A stretch of 64,000 nt of DNA. Source: Penicillus capitatus. Lineage: Eukaryota > Chlorophyta. Below are positions 22,721-35,074 of this stretch, one piece after another. The DNA is taken from contig OZ287706.1 of the NCBI GenBank assembly GCA_965649825.1, positions 248,001 to 312,000 on the forward strand, read 5' to 3'. Numbering within the stretch: position 1 is the first letter of the stretch; each line of letters opens with the position of its first letter. Made by a program: the position numbers and the translations under genes. The notes under the pieces were generated by a model that ran no database searches, had not been told where the DNA came from, and was given only the letters and a program-made list of their open reading frames with translations.

Positions 22721-23133
22721 CGCCTTGATGGATGCAGAACGTTTTGAGATTGTTACTATTCATTTTTGAACACATTTTGAAGATTCCTTTTGAAATCTCG
22801 TTGTTTGTCATGCCAAACATAACAAGCGATCGCGTTCGTACAGAACTTAACTGCTGCTGTCTTATCTGCGAGGAAACTCTCACTGTGACGCGATGAGTGA
22901 CCGGTCGGCAGTTGAGCATTCTGACAGATCAGCGTCGCGCTTTCGTATCTTTATGTTGGTGGTGACGCACTTCTCCTTCTCGGCGCAATTCCGTCCATCT
23001 TGAGAAATCTTCACCTTCGCGACCATAAACTGTAAAGAGAGAAGAGAAGAAGCTCACACTTGGCTTCCTCTCTTTTGCGAAAGCTGTATGGTCGAGGGGA
23101 CAGAAGACAGGAAACGTTTTTTATCTACCAGTG

Positions 23134-26100
23134 ATGTTTCTTTCGAAATTTGCCCAGAACGGCGATATCCTGACGACCGTGTTCAGCCAGCCGAAAAAGC
23201 TTCTAGGCGGGCAATGCTACACTCCAGGGTGGCTTCGCCAGGAGATCGGACGATTCGTGAAATTCAACGAAACGATGGAGTGTGTCCTTAACATAAAGCC
23301 ACATCGTCGGCGTACTTACCGTTTAATACGATGCGCATGAAACCGACGCGTTGACGTTCAATGGAAGACGAAGACCAGCAAGCCATTGGCCTATTCGCAT
23401 TGGAGAAGTGCGAATCTCCAGTCATCGACGATTCTACATACATTGCCGTCACTCCTACTACTACCTTCGAAAGCAATGATGCCGAGATCATAACTTCCAC
23501 CAGATGTGCAACGACTGAGATACAACGGGACGTCGTCGCAGTCGAGGAAGCATCCGTCGAGCAATCTGAAGACGGTCCGCAATGCGACACGCCACAAGAC
23601 AAGGGCAGAGAACAGATGGAAGAGGGTACCACAGAGATGCATGACAAAGGCAGGCCACTCACCGTCTCCCAAACGGTGCATCTTTGCAATCTATGTGCAG
23701 TGCTCTACCTCGAATACAAGCACGAGGACGATGGAGACGAGATGCGTGTTGCCGCTGAGATAGAACAGGCGGAAACGCAAGGTAGATGTCACCATTTTCT
23801 GACCAACTGAAAAAAGTTGGCGCCAATCGCGTTTAGCTACGACATCCAAAGCACCGAAAAATCGGACATTAGAAAGAGAGGGAGCTTTGAAGAAAAGGCC
23901 TTCGGCGGCGGCGGTCGTTTCTTCGGAAATTTTGATCGATGTGGACGACAACTTCGACGATCAAAGCCGTTCGAGTGAAATCGAAGTCGCGAGAGTGGTG
24001 TCCAGTTTGCAAGTCGACGTTCCTCGACAGAAAGGACCTTTTCTCGTCGACGACGGATCTTCGCGAACAGTTTCTACCGCCAACAGCACACCCGTAGCAA
24101 CAAGTCTCGCTCATCTGTCTGTCTTGTCAGCAAACTTCACAGCCTTGCCAGGAAGAACACAAAATTTGCAGCATGACGAAGAGGACATCGACGACGATGA
24201 CAGTTCTCGGTTTCCTGCGTGGCTGTCACTGCGTGGCAGAGCAACGCGAGACGACGACAGTATAGCGCCATCTACAGTATGCCCATCCGCAACGGGAGAC
24301 GCCCTCTCAAGTGGTCGTCGGCCTTTCTCTAATAGGATGCCACGACATATCGACGTGCTATCGAACGCGTGCGCGTGATTCAGGAAGAAGAAGATCAGCA
24401 GCTCTTCACAAAAAAGAACCTCTACGCAACACTCTTCCTCAAACTCAAGAGATGGAGAAGATCTTTTCAGTTTTCCATATGGTCCACACGCATTCAGGTC
24501 CGTTTTGCGCCGATCTCTCGCTTTCCTTTGTCGAGAGGAGTGCTTTTGAGGCTGTGGAAGGAAAGCACGGGTCTAATGTCGGGCTCACACTGTACTTCCT
24601 GCGCTGGACGGTTCTCCTCAACCTTTTCATTAGCCTTCTCTGGATAGCCTTCACCGTTGTCCCTTTCGTCGTCTATCCACCCGACACCTTTTCGTGGGAT
24701 CTCTTCACCGAGAGCAGCACCGCGGATATCATTAGCGTCTGTCAACGATCTCGTCTTTCCCGTGAGTGCACGTGTTTCTGGATAGGGGAACGTTTTGGGG
24801 TATACATGGTTTCTCTATGGCGGATATCAGTACCCAGTGAATGCCACCTACGGTGGAGTCTACGAGCCTGGCATTGCATTTCCCTTGGCCTCCTGCTTGA
24901 TGCTGTTCGGCAGTTTGATCTCCCTCCTTATGGTGATCGGCAAACGTATTTCTGGAGAAGGCAATTCCAGCGTCATCGAGCAGAATCAAACCTATCCCTT
25001 CTCTTCCGTCGTCTTTGCCAGCTGGGATTTCCACATCAAAGAAGCCGAGGCCGTTCGAAATCTGAAAAACGCACTGCGATCTCAGATACGTGAGATGCTC
25101 CACGATGCCGAATGGAACCAAAAGACGACGACATTCCAAGAGCAGCTATTGACCGGTACGTCGTGTGCACACAGATTCCGATGACCGGCGGCGCGTTTCA
25201 GGAACGACGAAACTCATTGGAACGCTGGTACTGTGGCCACTCATCGTGTGCTTTACTGCTGCTGCAATGTTCTATACCATCGACAAAGGAGATGTGATCA
25301 ACCGTTTCTTCAGCTTCTCTTTTGCCCAGTCGATCACGATCACCTGCGTCTCGCTTGCCGGACAGGTTTCGGTGAGATCGACTGTTAAGTATGAAGGATG
25401 GCATCCTCGTGTGGCACAGCAAGTCGATAGCAACGACGCCACGGCAAAGGTGACAGTGCATTCGATTAGGTCGAAGCGATGAAGCTCTTCTCCGTCAAGT
25501 TGATCAGCTTGGCCGTTATTCTCTACAAGCTCTATGACATCCAAGAGCGGGCGACGGCGGCGACGGAGCGACTGGAGGAAAGTGGGCCCAGTGGAATGAA
25601 CACGTGTGATGGTGACAATGCTGACGCATGCGGAGTCGGCTTACGCTGTTGCGACGACGTCTGTGCCCATCGTCTCAGTGCCTCTTACCTGGTACGACCA
25701 CTACCAAACACCGCTCGCTGCTCAAACCTCCCTTCCCTAAAGGGGCGTTGCGTACCCATATGCGAGGAGAATGAGATGGGGATGATTTTCTACCGACTCG
25801 TTATGACGAACGGTTTTATTCTTCTGATCCAAGAGGTTTTACAGGCACTCGTTGTGAGCAAGTGCTTCGAGAATCCTCCGAGCTTGGATGCTGCAAAGTT
25901 CTTCGTAGACATTATTGACACTCAAGTGTGGCCGCCGCCCTCCGAGCGAAGCGCAATGTGGTGTCCTGTTTTAGGCGCTTGTCTGGCTTGGGAGCATCGT
26001 TGCTCCTTTGCTACCTCTCTTCGGTATCATCTCGAATATCGCCAACTTCTTTGTGAAGACCTGGTTGGCATTGTACATTTACGATCCTCCTGTCACCACC

Positions 26101-26478
26101 TGCAGTGCCGCCCGCAATTCCAACATGCAATACAACCTCATGCTCTGTTAGGCTGACCCACCAGAAATGCTGTCTTATGTTATGTGTGCCTATGTAGTGA
26201 CTTTACTGTTCAGTACGTTGCCGGTGACGTCATTCTTCTACGAAGATCGTGACATGTGTGGGCCGAATGCGGATCAATCGATGGCAGATGCACTTTCCAG
26301 ACGAATGCACCGAGTGCCTTCATTCATCAAGACCTTAATTCGCTGGCTGACGAATCCGCTCATCCTCGGAGGTCTTCTATTCGTGGCCGTCTTCTTTTTT
26401 CTCCTCGAACGTGTGCACAAGCGCAAGTACCGGAGAGAAGCCACTGAAAGCAAGACAGAGTTCGCTCATTACAGGTAG
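23134..26478 (+). CDS. TMC (transmembrane channel-like) family membrane protein
   Basis: Related to the TMC proteins that form mechanosensitive or leak cation channels in animals. About 11 exons. A long acidic, Ser/Thr-rich, probably disordered N-terminus (to about 24250) is followed by a basic helix and then the TMC core. The core has EGKHGSNVGLTLYFLRW and the first span, GYTWFLYGGYQYPVNATYGG, FASWDFHIKEAEAVRN (TMC cytosolic linker), VKYEGWHPRVAQQ, a Cys-rich lumenal loop, FFVDIIDTQ-ALVWLGSIVAPLLPL (the TMC signature) and a last span near FVAVFFFLLERV. About nine to ten membrane segments. The use of the short exon at 23134 as N-terminus is less certain than the rest; 23361 is an alternative ATG. 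Bases 22721-23133 hold no other feature. Confidence 0.82.
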
Positions 26479-26885
26479 AGACATCCCCCTAGATCAGCCG
26501 GCCTCTGATATGAAATGGAACTACTGTGCCAGACGTGACATGCGACTAAAAATGCAAGAGACGCGCAGCAGAACCGCATCATCACATTGTATGGGGACGT
26601 GGCGGTACGCTGACTCGCAAACAGTACTCGAGAACGAGAACTCGTTATCAGAATCGGTATAAACTGCTTAACATATCAAGTCTCGAGTCTCGAGGCTTCC
26701 ATGTACAAGTTTGCCGAAAAAGGCAAATGAGAATAGAGAGAAAGCAAGGTTCAAATGAAATAGAGCTCGTTGCCAGACCATCGTTAGCGACAGTCATCAA
26801 AACTGAGACACATGTAGTTGCCTAGCTTTAAGAATCGCAGAACGGCGACTGTCTTGCTGGTTCGAGTTCCGCAAAAAGGTTGCAT

Positions 26886-27307
26886 TTAGAATCCATAAGC
26901 ATTGACCATATAATCCTTGAACCAATCCACCTGAGACCTGTCGGTGCAGAAATCGTCATCGCAGATATTCGTTTCGTCCTCCGCTGCGAGAATTTCGTCC
27001 GCAACCGTGATGCATTGATAAACACTCTCTTCGTCCAACTGCGACATCCACGCCTCGCTTTCGAAGGTAAAGCAACGGTCACACATACCTTGTCAAAGTT
27101 AATGAAGCAATAGTTGAACTGCTTCGCTTGTGTCGTGTTGATGCTGCAAACGGAGGAGGTTTCAGAAGTCGACAGCTTCGGCGAGCGTTTCTTAACAGGA
27201 GAGCCGCGTGGAGGGCTTAACGTACAACGCACTGTCAATGGGCGTCTCACGCGAACAGAACCGTTCGTCGTGCGAGACACGACACTCTTTATGCACACAG
27301 CGTTCAT
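26886..27307 (-). CDS. Small Ser-Pro/acidic protein, unrecognised
   Basis: Two exons with a 37-base intron give about 128 residues. The N-terminal half is basic with proline-directed sites (TLSPPRGSPVKKRSPKLS) and an RxxL sequence. The C-terminal half is acidic (SQLDEESVYQCITVADEIL, NICDDDFC) and ends DWFKDYMVNAYGF. The composition would suit a cell-cycle or chromatin regulator phosphorylated by CDKs, but no family is recognised. Bases 26479-26885 show nothing else. Confidence 0.5.
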
Positions 27308-27445
27308 TCTTTCTTCTGGAATCAATTGCGGCGAAAAACAAACACGGAGAACTGCCAGCGGAATAAAAATTAAACCAGGAAGCTAGCCAACACAGCGTCT
27401 CTCTAGCGTCATGCTGATGATAAGACACGTCGTCTCACGGTCACG

Positions 27446-29220
27446 TCACCACGATGAGAAATCACCGAAGCTCCCTCCCTGGATATTTTTGGAGGGTGCT
27501 GGCTTTGGGGGAACGACTGCTTTGTGGCGTTTCCTCAGGTACCGTCCAACACCCAAATGTGTTTCTGTTGCTTCTTCTCGCTCCTTGGAGTGAAATCCAG
27601 GGTCACTGAACCACGATCCCTTTGGATCCTCCTCAGGGAGCTTCGTCGCAGCTTCCTTCTCCTCCATCATCATCTCTCGATACGGATTGCAGAAAACAGA
27701 GACACGCTGAATTCGGATGTCTTCTACTGGCCGATCTTCATCATCCGTCTGGACAGCTTCCATGGCAGACAGCGTTTCTGTACCGCCCACGAGCTTCCCG
27801 AACACGGTGTGTTTCTGATCGAGATGCGATGCAGCTTTGAACAGAATGAAGAACTGACTGCCATTCGTATGCTGTCCTGAATTGGCCATACTCAACACAC
27901 CTCGCGTCGAATGTGTCAACCGACTGTCCAGTTCATCTCTGAAAGTCGGTCCGTAAATCGATTCGCCTCCTTTACCCGTTCCCGTTGGATCGCCTCCCTG
28001 GATCATGAAGTCGCGTATGCTGCGATGAAAGAGCGTGTCATCGAAATAGCCCATCTCGCACAGTCCAATGAAATTCTCACACGTTCTTGGCACGAGATCA
28101 CAGTGCAGCTCCACGTTAAGATGCCCAAGCGTCGTGTGCAGTCTGACGTATCCTTTCTTCTTGGGGCATCGATCGACGCGCACCAGTTTTCGTGGATTCT
28201 TCGTCACCGGTGCCATCACCGTCGATGTTAGACCACTCGCCATAGCACCCGTCGATTCCAAACCCGGTCTGTACTCCACATGGGGTGCATAAGCTTCCGA
28301 AGGCGCATCTTTACTGCCGTTAGGATCGAACACCTCTTTCTTCTTGTCGCAATCTCGCTGCCGTTTCTTCCGGAGATTATCTTTACCGTGCAGATGATCC
28401 TGTGTGTCCCATGTCGATGCACCCGGTTTGAACATCATCTTTGGCTTTTCTGTCGCCTGTGATGCCAGTCTCTTCTGCATCTTGGCCTGAGCAAGCAGCT
28501 GTCGTGCCTGTTCTCTTTTGCCCCCACCTCCACCTTCGAATGCGTCCTTGGATTCTTTCGTTCCCAAACTTTTCAAAATGCGCTTCGTATCGCTGTCGAC
28601 ATTTCGAAAGCAGCCATCGTCCGCGTCTTCGCGAGGCACCTCCCAGCCCTTCGTCACGTGATCAAACTGAGACAGCACTCGGTTTTTGACACTCAACGGA
28701 TCCTGAAGATGAATGATGTCACTCTTCTGAAACGCATCATCGGTCAATAGCTCTTTCCAGTTCTTCGGTTTGATGTTTAGCTCCAATATCGCCTGAAACA
28801 GAAAGACGATCATCAGAAGCAGGATGGCAAACATACTTCATAGCAGTAGACATTCCCTGTCGTCTTGACCGCGGCGATGTGGGTGTGTTCAGTAAACACT
28901 TTGTTCATAACGGGGCAGTGATACTCTCCCTCTGCATTCTTGTGGAACGTCAGCTGCGTCAGGTCCTTCAGTTCGAGGGCCTCTCCATTCACTGGGTTCT
29001 TGTGATACTTGCGTATGTAGGGCACGGCGTTGACGATATCGAAGACACAGCCATCAGGTGAACAGACAGGGTCTTCGAATGGGGTAAACGAAATACCGCA
29101 GCAGTAGAAGGGAAGCTTGGAGAAAGGAAGCGAGCCCGTTTTGCGATGACCGCCCCACTCTTCGGCCCATTCCTTGGTCGTAATGTATAGACGGTCTTTG
29201 GAGTGCTGCTTTTTGCCCAT
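27446..29220 (-). CDS. PPIL2: U-box cyclophilin PPIL2 / Cyp60 (CYP65)
   Basis: Spliceosome-associated peptidyl-prolyl isomerase with a U-box. It starts MGKKQHSKDRLYITTKEW, as in PPIL2. The N-terminal U-box region (YCCGISFTPFEDPVCSPDG, then HCPVMNKVFTEHTHIAAVKT) is followed by the linker LNIKPKNWKELLTDDAF with LQDP. Then comes a canonical cyclophilin domain: GYVRLHTTLGHLNVELHC, FHRSIRDFMIQGGDPTGTG, NGSQFFILFKAASHLD and KHTVFGKLVGG. The catalytic Arg, Phe, Met and Gln positions (FHRSIRDFMIQGG) are kept. Two exons with one intron; the second exon is a 450-residue open frame. Nuclear, in splicing complexes. Confidence 0.95.
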
Positions 29221-31371
29221 CGTGTCGTGAACGCAATAACGGGACGCGCACCGTTTAATCTGCCTTACGAAGGTCGCCCACTGCGGCGCTCGGCTCCCGT
29301 TGCCAAAGACGTGTAGCGAAGGAAAAGGCAAAGGCTAGTCGAATTTGGCCGATCGGTTTCCTGAAATGGTACTCTGCAAAAATAAGCGCTTTTGTCGTGT
29401 CGATTTCATCTCTAAGGCCACTTTGCGATATACGAATCTTTAAACCTGATTGCCTTCGTTCTTGATCCTATATATATTGGCATGTGCACGTTTCGCTGCA
29501 AGATATATCTCTTTGTGCGAACCTTCTACTTCGAGCAGTGGACCGCTTTTGTCAAAGGCATTTATTTATGAGCACTGTCATGGCTAATGCCCGTAGCATC
29601 GGTACATGGAAAGTATAGGCTAAGAGATATTTCACGATGGACCTGCACGCAGATTTTAACATTTCCCAGAAATCTTGTGCAGTGAATTAAGCCGATCGGC
29701 CAGTTTTAATGTATGTACTTCGTCGTTTATCTTGTTCGGATCTTCATCTAAACGGTAGAAAGACAGAGCTCCATTTGGATTGCGTTCTTAGAGTTACACA
29801 TCTGAGGAAACTGATTTGGTATGCATCGTAAAGCTAGCTTTTCAAGGGAGAATGCTTCGCAAAGCTTTTCAAAGAAAAGAAAGATTGGGTGATGTGGCGT
29901 GCTCGCCGGATCTACTATGGCGAAACTTAATGCTATACCGAGGTCTGGTGTCGTATGCTAGGTGATCTCTCCTCAGTATTGGTACTAGTATTCCCAAAAT
30001 TCACTACGACGATAGTCAAAACATCGTGAGTATGTGGATGGAGCCGTCTCACTTAATTTTTTTGTTCTGATGGTATTTCGAATGCGATAGACACCCTAGC
30101 AAACTTAAGAACATCAAGCTGCAAACCATGTTACAATACTTGCGAGTGAACAGACAGTTCGCTGCCGATTAGGATAAAAGAACTATGAGCGATCTGTGCT
30201 TCAATACATTTTTGCGAACTTTAAAACAATAAGTACTTTGAGTTACATGACTATTGTCTCAACGAGTCGTTCGTAAGAATTGATGGGAAGTGCCTTTTTA
30301 AGTTCGTTCAGTTTCGATTTGCAACTTCAGTTAAAGTTGGCAACGCGCATCTTGTTCTACGGACGTGGTACCCATACTGCCACTTCGACTCCGATTCTAA
30401 GTTCGCCTCAAGGGTGGAAACTTCGAATCAAAAATCCCGAATATCGACTTTGAGCTCTCCCTTCAATTCTTTTATCTATCGTCAAATCGTAGTAATCAAT
30501 CACTGCACCCGTTACTTATACGGTTCCTTTCTATATTATTATTTCTTAATACATCTTCCCTGAAAAGGCTCACCTTTCCACCGATAATGACGTCTACTCT
30601 TGTCAATAATATATGTTATCTCTATACTTCTGAACCAATGCTCATTCTGCAGCTTCGGCACTGTTAGACGAGTCCTATAATACTCCTGATTAATGTCTTT
30701 TCCTTAGTAGGGTTGTTTCCGTGCACAATTGACATGCACATTTATCAAAACTTCAAGAAACAGTCGAATAATTGATTGTAGAAGGCTATCAGTTTCTTCG
30801 ATGGAGAATATTAAGTTGGAGCAAGTTGCGAGAATGTTATCATGCCCAACGGATGTTTTTTCACCCTTACTCTGTATTCTGCGTCGGCATCGAATGTCGT
30901 CACTGGCTTCAAAACGAAACAACACGTCGATTCGTCTCCTATAACGTCCCGCACCATTTACCGAACTTCAAGATCTTTGTAGTGTATAAGTTGTCACTTA
31001 GTGCATGTAATTGCGATGATGCATAGATATCTTGTCATGCTCAACATTAACTAACTGTAGGCCGTTGTTCTCATGGGCATATTCACAATTGATCTGAGCT
31101 GAGAAAGACTATCGTGATTGTGTCAAATAATAACTAGATCCACTTCAATCATAGCTGTCAATAATTCAGGAGATCCGGAGACAACTCACGAGCATAAGCG
31201 TTCAAGTCATCGTAACTTTGATTGGATCAGGCACACTTGGATTTGCCAGTTGCAGCGCTCTTCGGGCGAAGCCTCGAAGGGTGACTGCATCTGATCTGCA
31301 AAGCGGGATCTGCTAAAGATTATGATGTGACAAACGTCTTGTCAGTTGATACTAGGATGTGACGTTACAAC
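29221..31371. other. Gene-poor AT-rich stretch
   Basis: No supported gene or RNA. The composition differs from the gene-dense flanks, and it probably belongs with the decayed retroelement to its right. Confidence 0.45.
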
Positions 31372-32268
31372 ATGACAGTCGTTCCTAATGTGTGCGATTT
31401 GCCAAAACGACTCTTCTCCCTAACACAAAACTCTCTGAAATTGACGTTTGGCTTGACACCGAGCAACCGGATATTCTACTTGTTTCTGACCCTCCCTGGT
31501 TCCTTCGTAAAAACGGTTACTGTAGTGGATCTTTCTCCTGGATCAAAGCCATTTGCAATGATAAAGATTCGCTTTGTGGTATGTTTGTGAACCGTAACCT
31601 GCCTTTTCATCAAATTTCACTGTGTCATTCTAACAGAGTTTGTGCAATTGAACTTCTCGCTCCATGTGGTTCTATTATTATCATTTCGTTTTACCTCCAA
31701 CCAGGCTCTCTTGAAGGGCTTGCCCCCTGAAGGAAGCGGTTAACGAAGCTAAGACTAGGTGTCACAGAGTTTTCATAAGAGGCGATGGAAATGGTCACAC
31801 CCCTCTGTGGGGTCGCAAAGAAACAAATTCTGCCGGTATTGCTCTTGAAGATTTCATTATTTTCAATGACCTGAATACAATAAATAATCCTGCTGACTCT
31901 CATTCTTTTCGAGACAATAATGACAACGTGCATTGGATGGATCTCTCTCTTTGTTCTAGTGGCCTTGCTAACTATATCATGTCGTGGAACATTCTTAGTG
32001 ATCGCTATCCATGTAGTGATCATGAAATAATCAGAACCACTCTGCAGTTTGATTGTCCCGATCCTGAAATTAGGTTGTCGATTAATTGGAATCGTGTCAA
32101 CTGGCCTGCATTCAATGATTTGCTTTTTCCTCACCTGACTCACGGTGATTTTCCGGCGGAGAACACTACAATTTGTTTAGTTGATCAGGCCCCGAAACGA
32201 TTGTATTATGCGATTAACAATACAATGTCCTCTCTTGCCCTGCTCTATCTGCGGAAATTCAATTCTTG
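31372..32268 (+). mobile_element. Decayed non-LTR retrotransposon (LINE), endonuclease domain
   Basis: Two frames together encode an APE-like endonuclease of the LINE type. They contain SEIDVWLDTEQPDILLVSDP, ELLAPCGSIIIISFYLQPG, GDGNGHTPLWGR (family GDFNAHHPLWG) and WNILSDRYPCSDHEII (family SDH motif with the catalytic Asp-His). A one-base shift in the c-run near 31722 and changed residues (G-D-G-N for G-D-F-N) show it is not functional. No reverse transcriptase follows before the next gene, so it is a fragment. Confidence 0.72.
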
Positions 32269-33023
32269 ATCGGGAAGCCTCTCTTTCGTTGGAATCACAT
32301 TGAATGGTCCAGTGATATGGTCTTGGCCATGTCAGACTTCGCATCCTCGTTTGCGAATGGTTTGCTATCAATCCCGCCTTAACTCGGCTGAACGACTATT
32401 GCTCCATCTTCTTTTCCCATGGCAAATACTTGTCAAGTGACGCCATGTAAAAATCCAAAATCTTCTTCTTCCCTGTCTCAAAAGCGAATGTCCGTTTCAG
32501 AGATTCACACTCAGAGAGAGCAGAAAAATAGAACAGGGAAACAGAACGCCAGCGAAGAGCCTGGGGGAATGAAATGCCGAACAGAATACTAACATAAAAG
32601 CAACTGGACAACTCCTCGATTCAACAGACGGCCAAAAGTTCCAGGAGGCTTGTACAGAATAGAATTGCCAATCCCTCGAGTAGATCCATATCCAGAAGAT
32701 CTTCCTGGAAGCAGAACAGATCTTAGGCATCAAATCCCACCGATGCAAGGGCCGTGTTCTGTTAGGAGATGAAACAGAGAAGATAAAGCAGACAGAGATC
32801 ATCTTTAGTATATTGTTTATTTTGTCTGACGCCTCGAGCCTATGCATGGCATTACTCTAACAAACAAGTTAAAAAGCCATGGACCCGACAACGATCGTCA
32901 GTACAGAGGTTTGTTTCGCTTCAACGTCACGTCCATCAACGGTGACGTTTTTGATCTAACAGCTTGGCATTGTTTCATCAAGCCGGTCGTTTGGTGTTCG
33001 GCGGCTGGGGTCCGCTGCCTTTG
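32269..33023. other. Intergenic, no clear gene
   Basis: Short open frames only. Its right end may carry an upstream exon or the promoter of Elp4. Confidence 0.4.
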
Positions 33024-34365
33024 ATGGCGAATACGTATGAGCGTGCTGCCCGTCAAGAACTCCTGTCATCCGGTATAGCGGATTTAGATCGTCTCCTCGG
33101 CGGCGGCTATCAATTAGGAACAATCGTTCTGCTACTCCAGGCAAGACGTGAACATCAGTAAGACGATTCCGTGAGACCCTCGATTCAGTAGAAACAGAGC
33201 GAACGCTCACAGTTGCGTTTGATCCAGTACTTCCTCGCCGAAGGAGTTGCCAGCAAACAGGTCAGAGCAAAGATATGCCGCCGCCTACGACCGCTGACGC
33301 CCACTTTGTCCGTTAGTCGGTGTGTTGGTGGACGCCCTGTCCAAGGTTCACATCTCTGAATGAAGCTCTGCCAAAGATCGTATCCAAAGAGATGAGATCA
33401 GAGGTAAATCCGGCAACGCGTCTCGAGGTTATGATGACACCCATTCTGGTACCTCTTGTCTGAGAGAGTCCATACTCATCAATGAACGCACAACAGTTCT
33501 CTGAACCGCATCGTTTCATCCTGTATTGCATGTCGTGGCGTTGTTCAACAGGAGGCGGCGGCAACGGACACAGCTCAGGAACTGCGAATCGCATGGCAGT
33601 ATCGACGCTATCTCGATGCAGAAAAGCGATCTGACCGTGTCCTGTCCGACGAGACCTCCAGAGGGTCTCTGTCGAAACGACGCTGTCATGATTTCGACAT
33701 CTCAAAATCGATGGATGCGACCTCTCTTGCCAATTGCCCCCAAACGGTCCGATGGAGTACGTGGATCTCTGTTGGTCGACTGTCGTTCTAGGTCTATGAG
33801 GCAATAACTGGCGAGATGTGGGACGTGGACATTGTCAAACGTATCTTGTCTGTGTCCGAATCGCAGTCAGGTTCGATCGTTTAAGTTGTTCTTAGCCGAC
33901 TCTCCTTTTTCAGATGGACAGATTCGGAGAGCAGTTGTCGAAGATGGAGGCGGCGTGCAGTTGGAACCAGGCAACCGGCTGCTGCGATCCGCCTATCGAC
34001 TCAAAGCTGCCGTTCGCAGCAGGCGCTGTACCGTAATACTGTGCGTCAATATGAACTGGCATTCGGCGGCGACGGTTCAGCACCTGAAGCATCTCTGCGA
34101 CACCGTCGTGTCTCTCTCTTCCATAACCGATGCGTCAGATCTGGCGCAAATGGTGACAGAGCCCACATCGCTCGTTTCACTACTGAGAATTGAAAAGTTC
34201 CCTTCACTGGGAACCATGACGCCCGCTAACAAGACAGATGATCTCTTCGCCGTGCGAAGCGGACGTAAACGATGGACGATTCGTCCGATCGAAATCGATC
34301 CGGCCAAAGAGGCACAGATCGGGCACGTTGACAATCCACCCTGTCACGATACTGAGAGCTTTTGA
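33024..34365 (+). CDS. ELP4: Elongator complex subunit Elp4 (PAXNEB)
   Basis: RecA-like subunit of the Elp456 ring that works with Elongator in wobble-uridine modification of tRNA. Landmarks are SSGIADLDRLLGGGYQLGTI (family SLDxLLGGGLPLGS), LIQYFLAEGVASKQ, AQELRIAWQYR, CHDFDISKSMD, LLRSAYRLKAAVRSRRCTVI, and HLKHLCDTVVSLSSI, then EKFPSLGTMTPAN and the C-terminal RRKR-like VRSGRKRWTIRPIEI. About seven exons, the first intron being GC-AG (33141..33191). The N-terminus is shorter than usual and an upstream exon may be missing. Confidence 0.88.
33141..33191 (+). other. GC-AG intron in ELP4
   Basis: Donor gcaagacg after CTCCAG, acceptor attcagtag, 51 bases. It joins GTIVLLLQ to KQSERSQLRLIQYFLAEG, giving the spacing expected in Elp4. 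Confidence 0.8.
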
Positions 34366-34429
34366 TTCAGCGTCACTACAACAGCGTCAGATGTCCATAA
34401 TAATGCGCTGGAGATCGTCCTTCGCCTCG

Positions 34430-35056
34430 AGTAACGTCTGTTGACTTCAGTGCATACCTCTGCACAGCTGAACGGGTGAGTGTCGGAGGAGGTACCTAAG
34501 AAAGGCAATGATGAGTGTTCACAATCCTGCTTCTGAAGCACGGATGATGCACAACAAGACCAACAGACTGAGCCATCTCACCTGGCAACGCCCTATGACG
34601 CCTCCTTCCTTAGCCACTGAACACCATTTCTTCAGTTCCTTGACCGATTTACGAAACTCCGAGCGCGATATCCAACATGGCGAGGCCTCTGCGTCCAAAA
34701 ACCTAACGGAGAGGGCATGTCTCTGGATCTGTGAGCGTGCGTTTGTGGCTTGTGTACTTGAACCACGTGTCGATCTCTTCGGGCGAAGGCAGACGATTGA
34801 GTAGTGCTTTCAGGATATCGCCCAAGTGCGATCGCAGTGCCGCGTCTCCTCCATCGACCTGCGTACGTTATGCCTTCAATGCTTCATACGGGAAGCCTCT
34901 CGACAATACGTTGAGGATGTGCGCGACGTCCGGCGTCTTTTCCAGTTGATAGTCGTCAAAAGCGTCGTCGAATTGACGGTCGTCGATCGCGTCGAATTCC
35001 AATCGTATCCGCTCGCCGCCAGCGTCATCAAAGTAGGTCAATCCAAAGAACGCCAT
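34430..35056 (-). CDS. Small acidic protein with possible EF-hand-like segment, unrecognised
   Basis: Begins MAFFGLTYFDDAGGERIRLE, then an acidic block (DDRQFDDAFDDYQLEKTPD). Across a 51-base intron it continues LKALLNRLPSPEEIDTWFKY and later SEFRKSVKELKKWC. The last two pieces resemble an EF-hand pair (EEIxxWFxxx then TxxEFRKAV), but the calcium loop is not evident and the joining intron there would be very short. Its ATG is only 18 bases after the TrpRS stop codon on the same strand. The C-terminal end is uncertain. Confidence 0.45.
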
Positions 35057-35074
35057 CACAAGGAGACCCGTCCG

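Noticed and set aside
26862-26874. ggttcgagttcc, tRNA B-box-like
   Set aside because: No acceptor or anticodon stem is found at the right distance.
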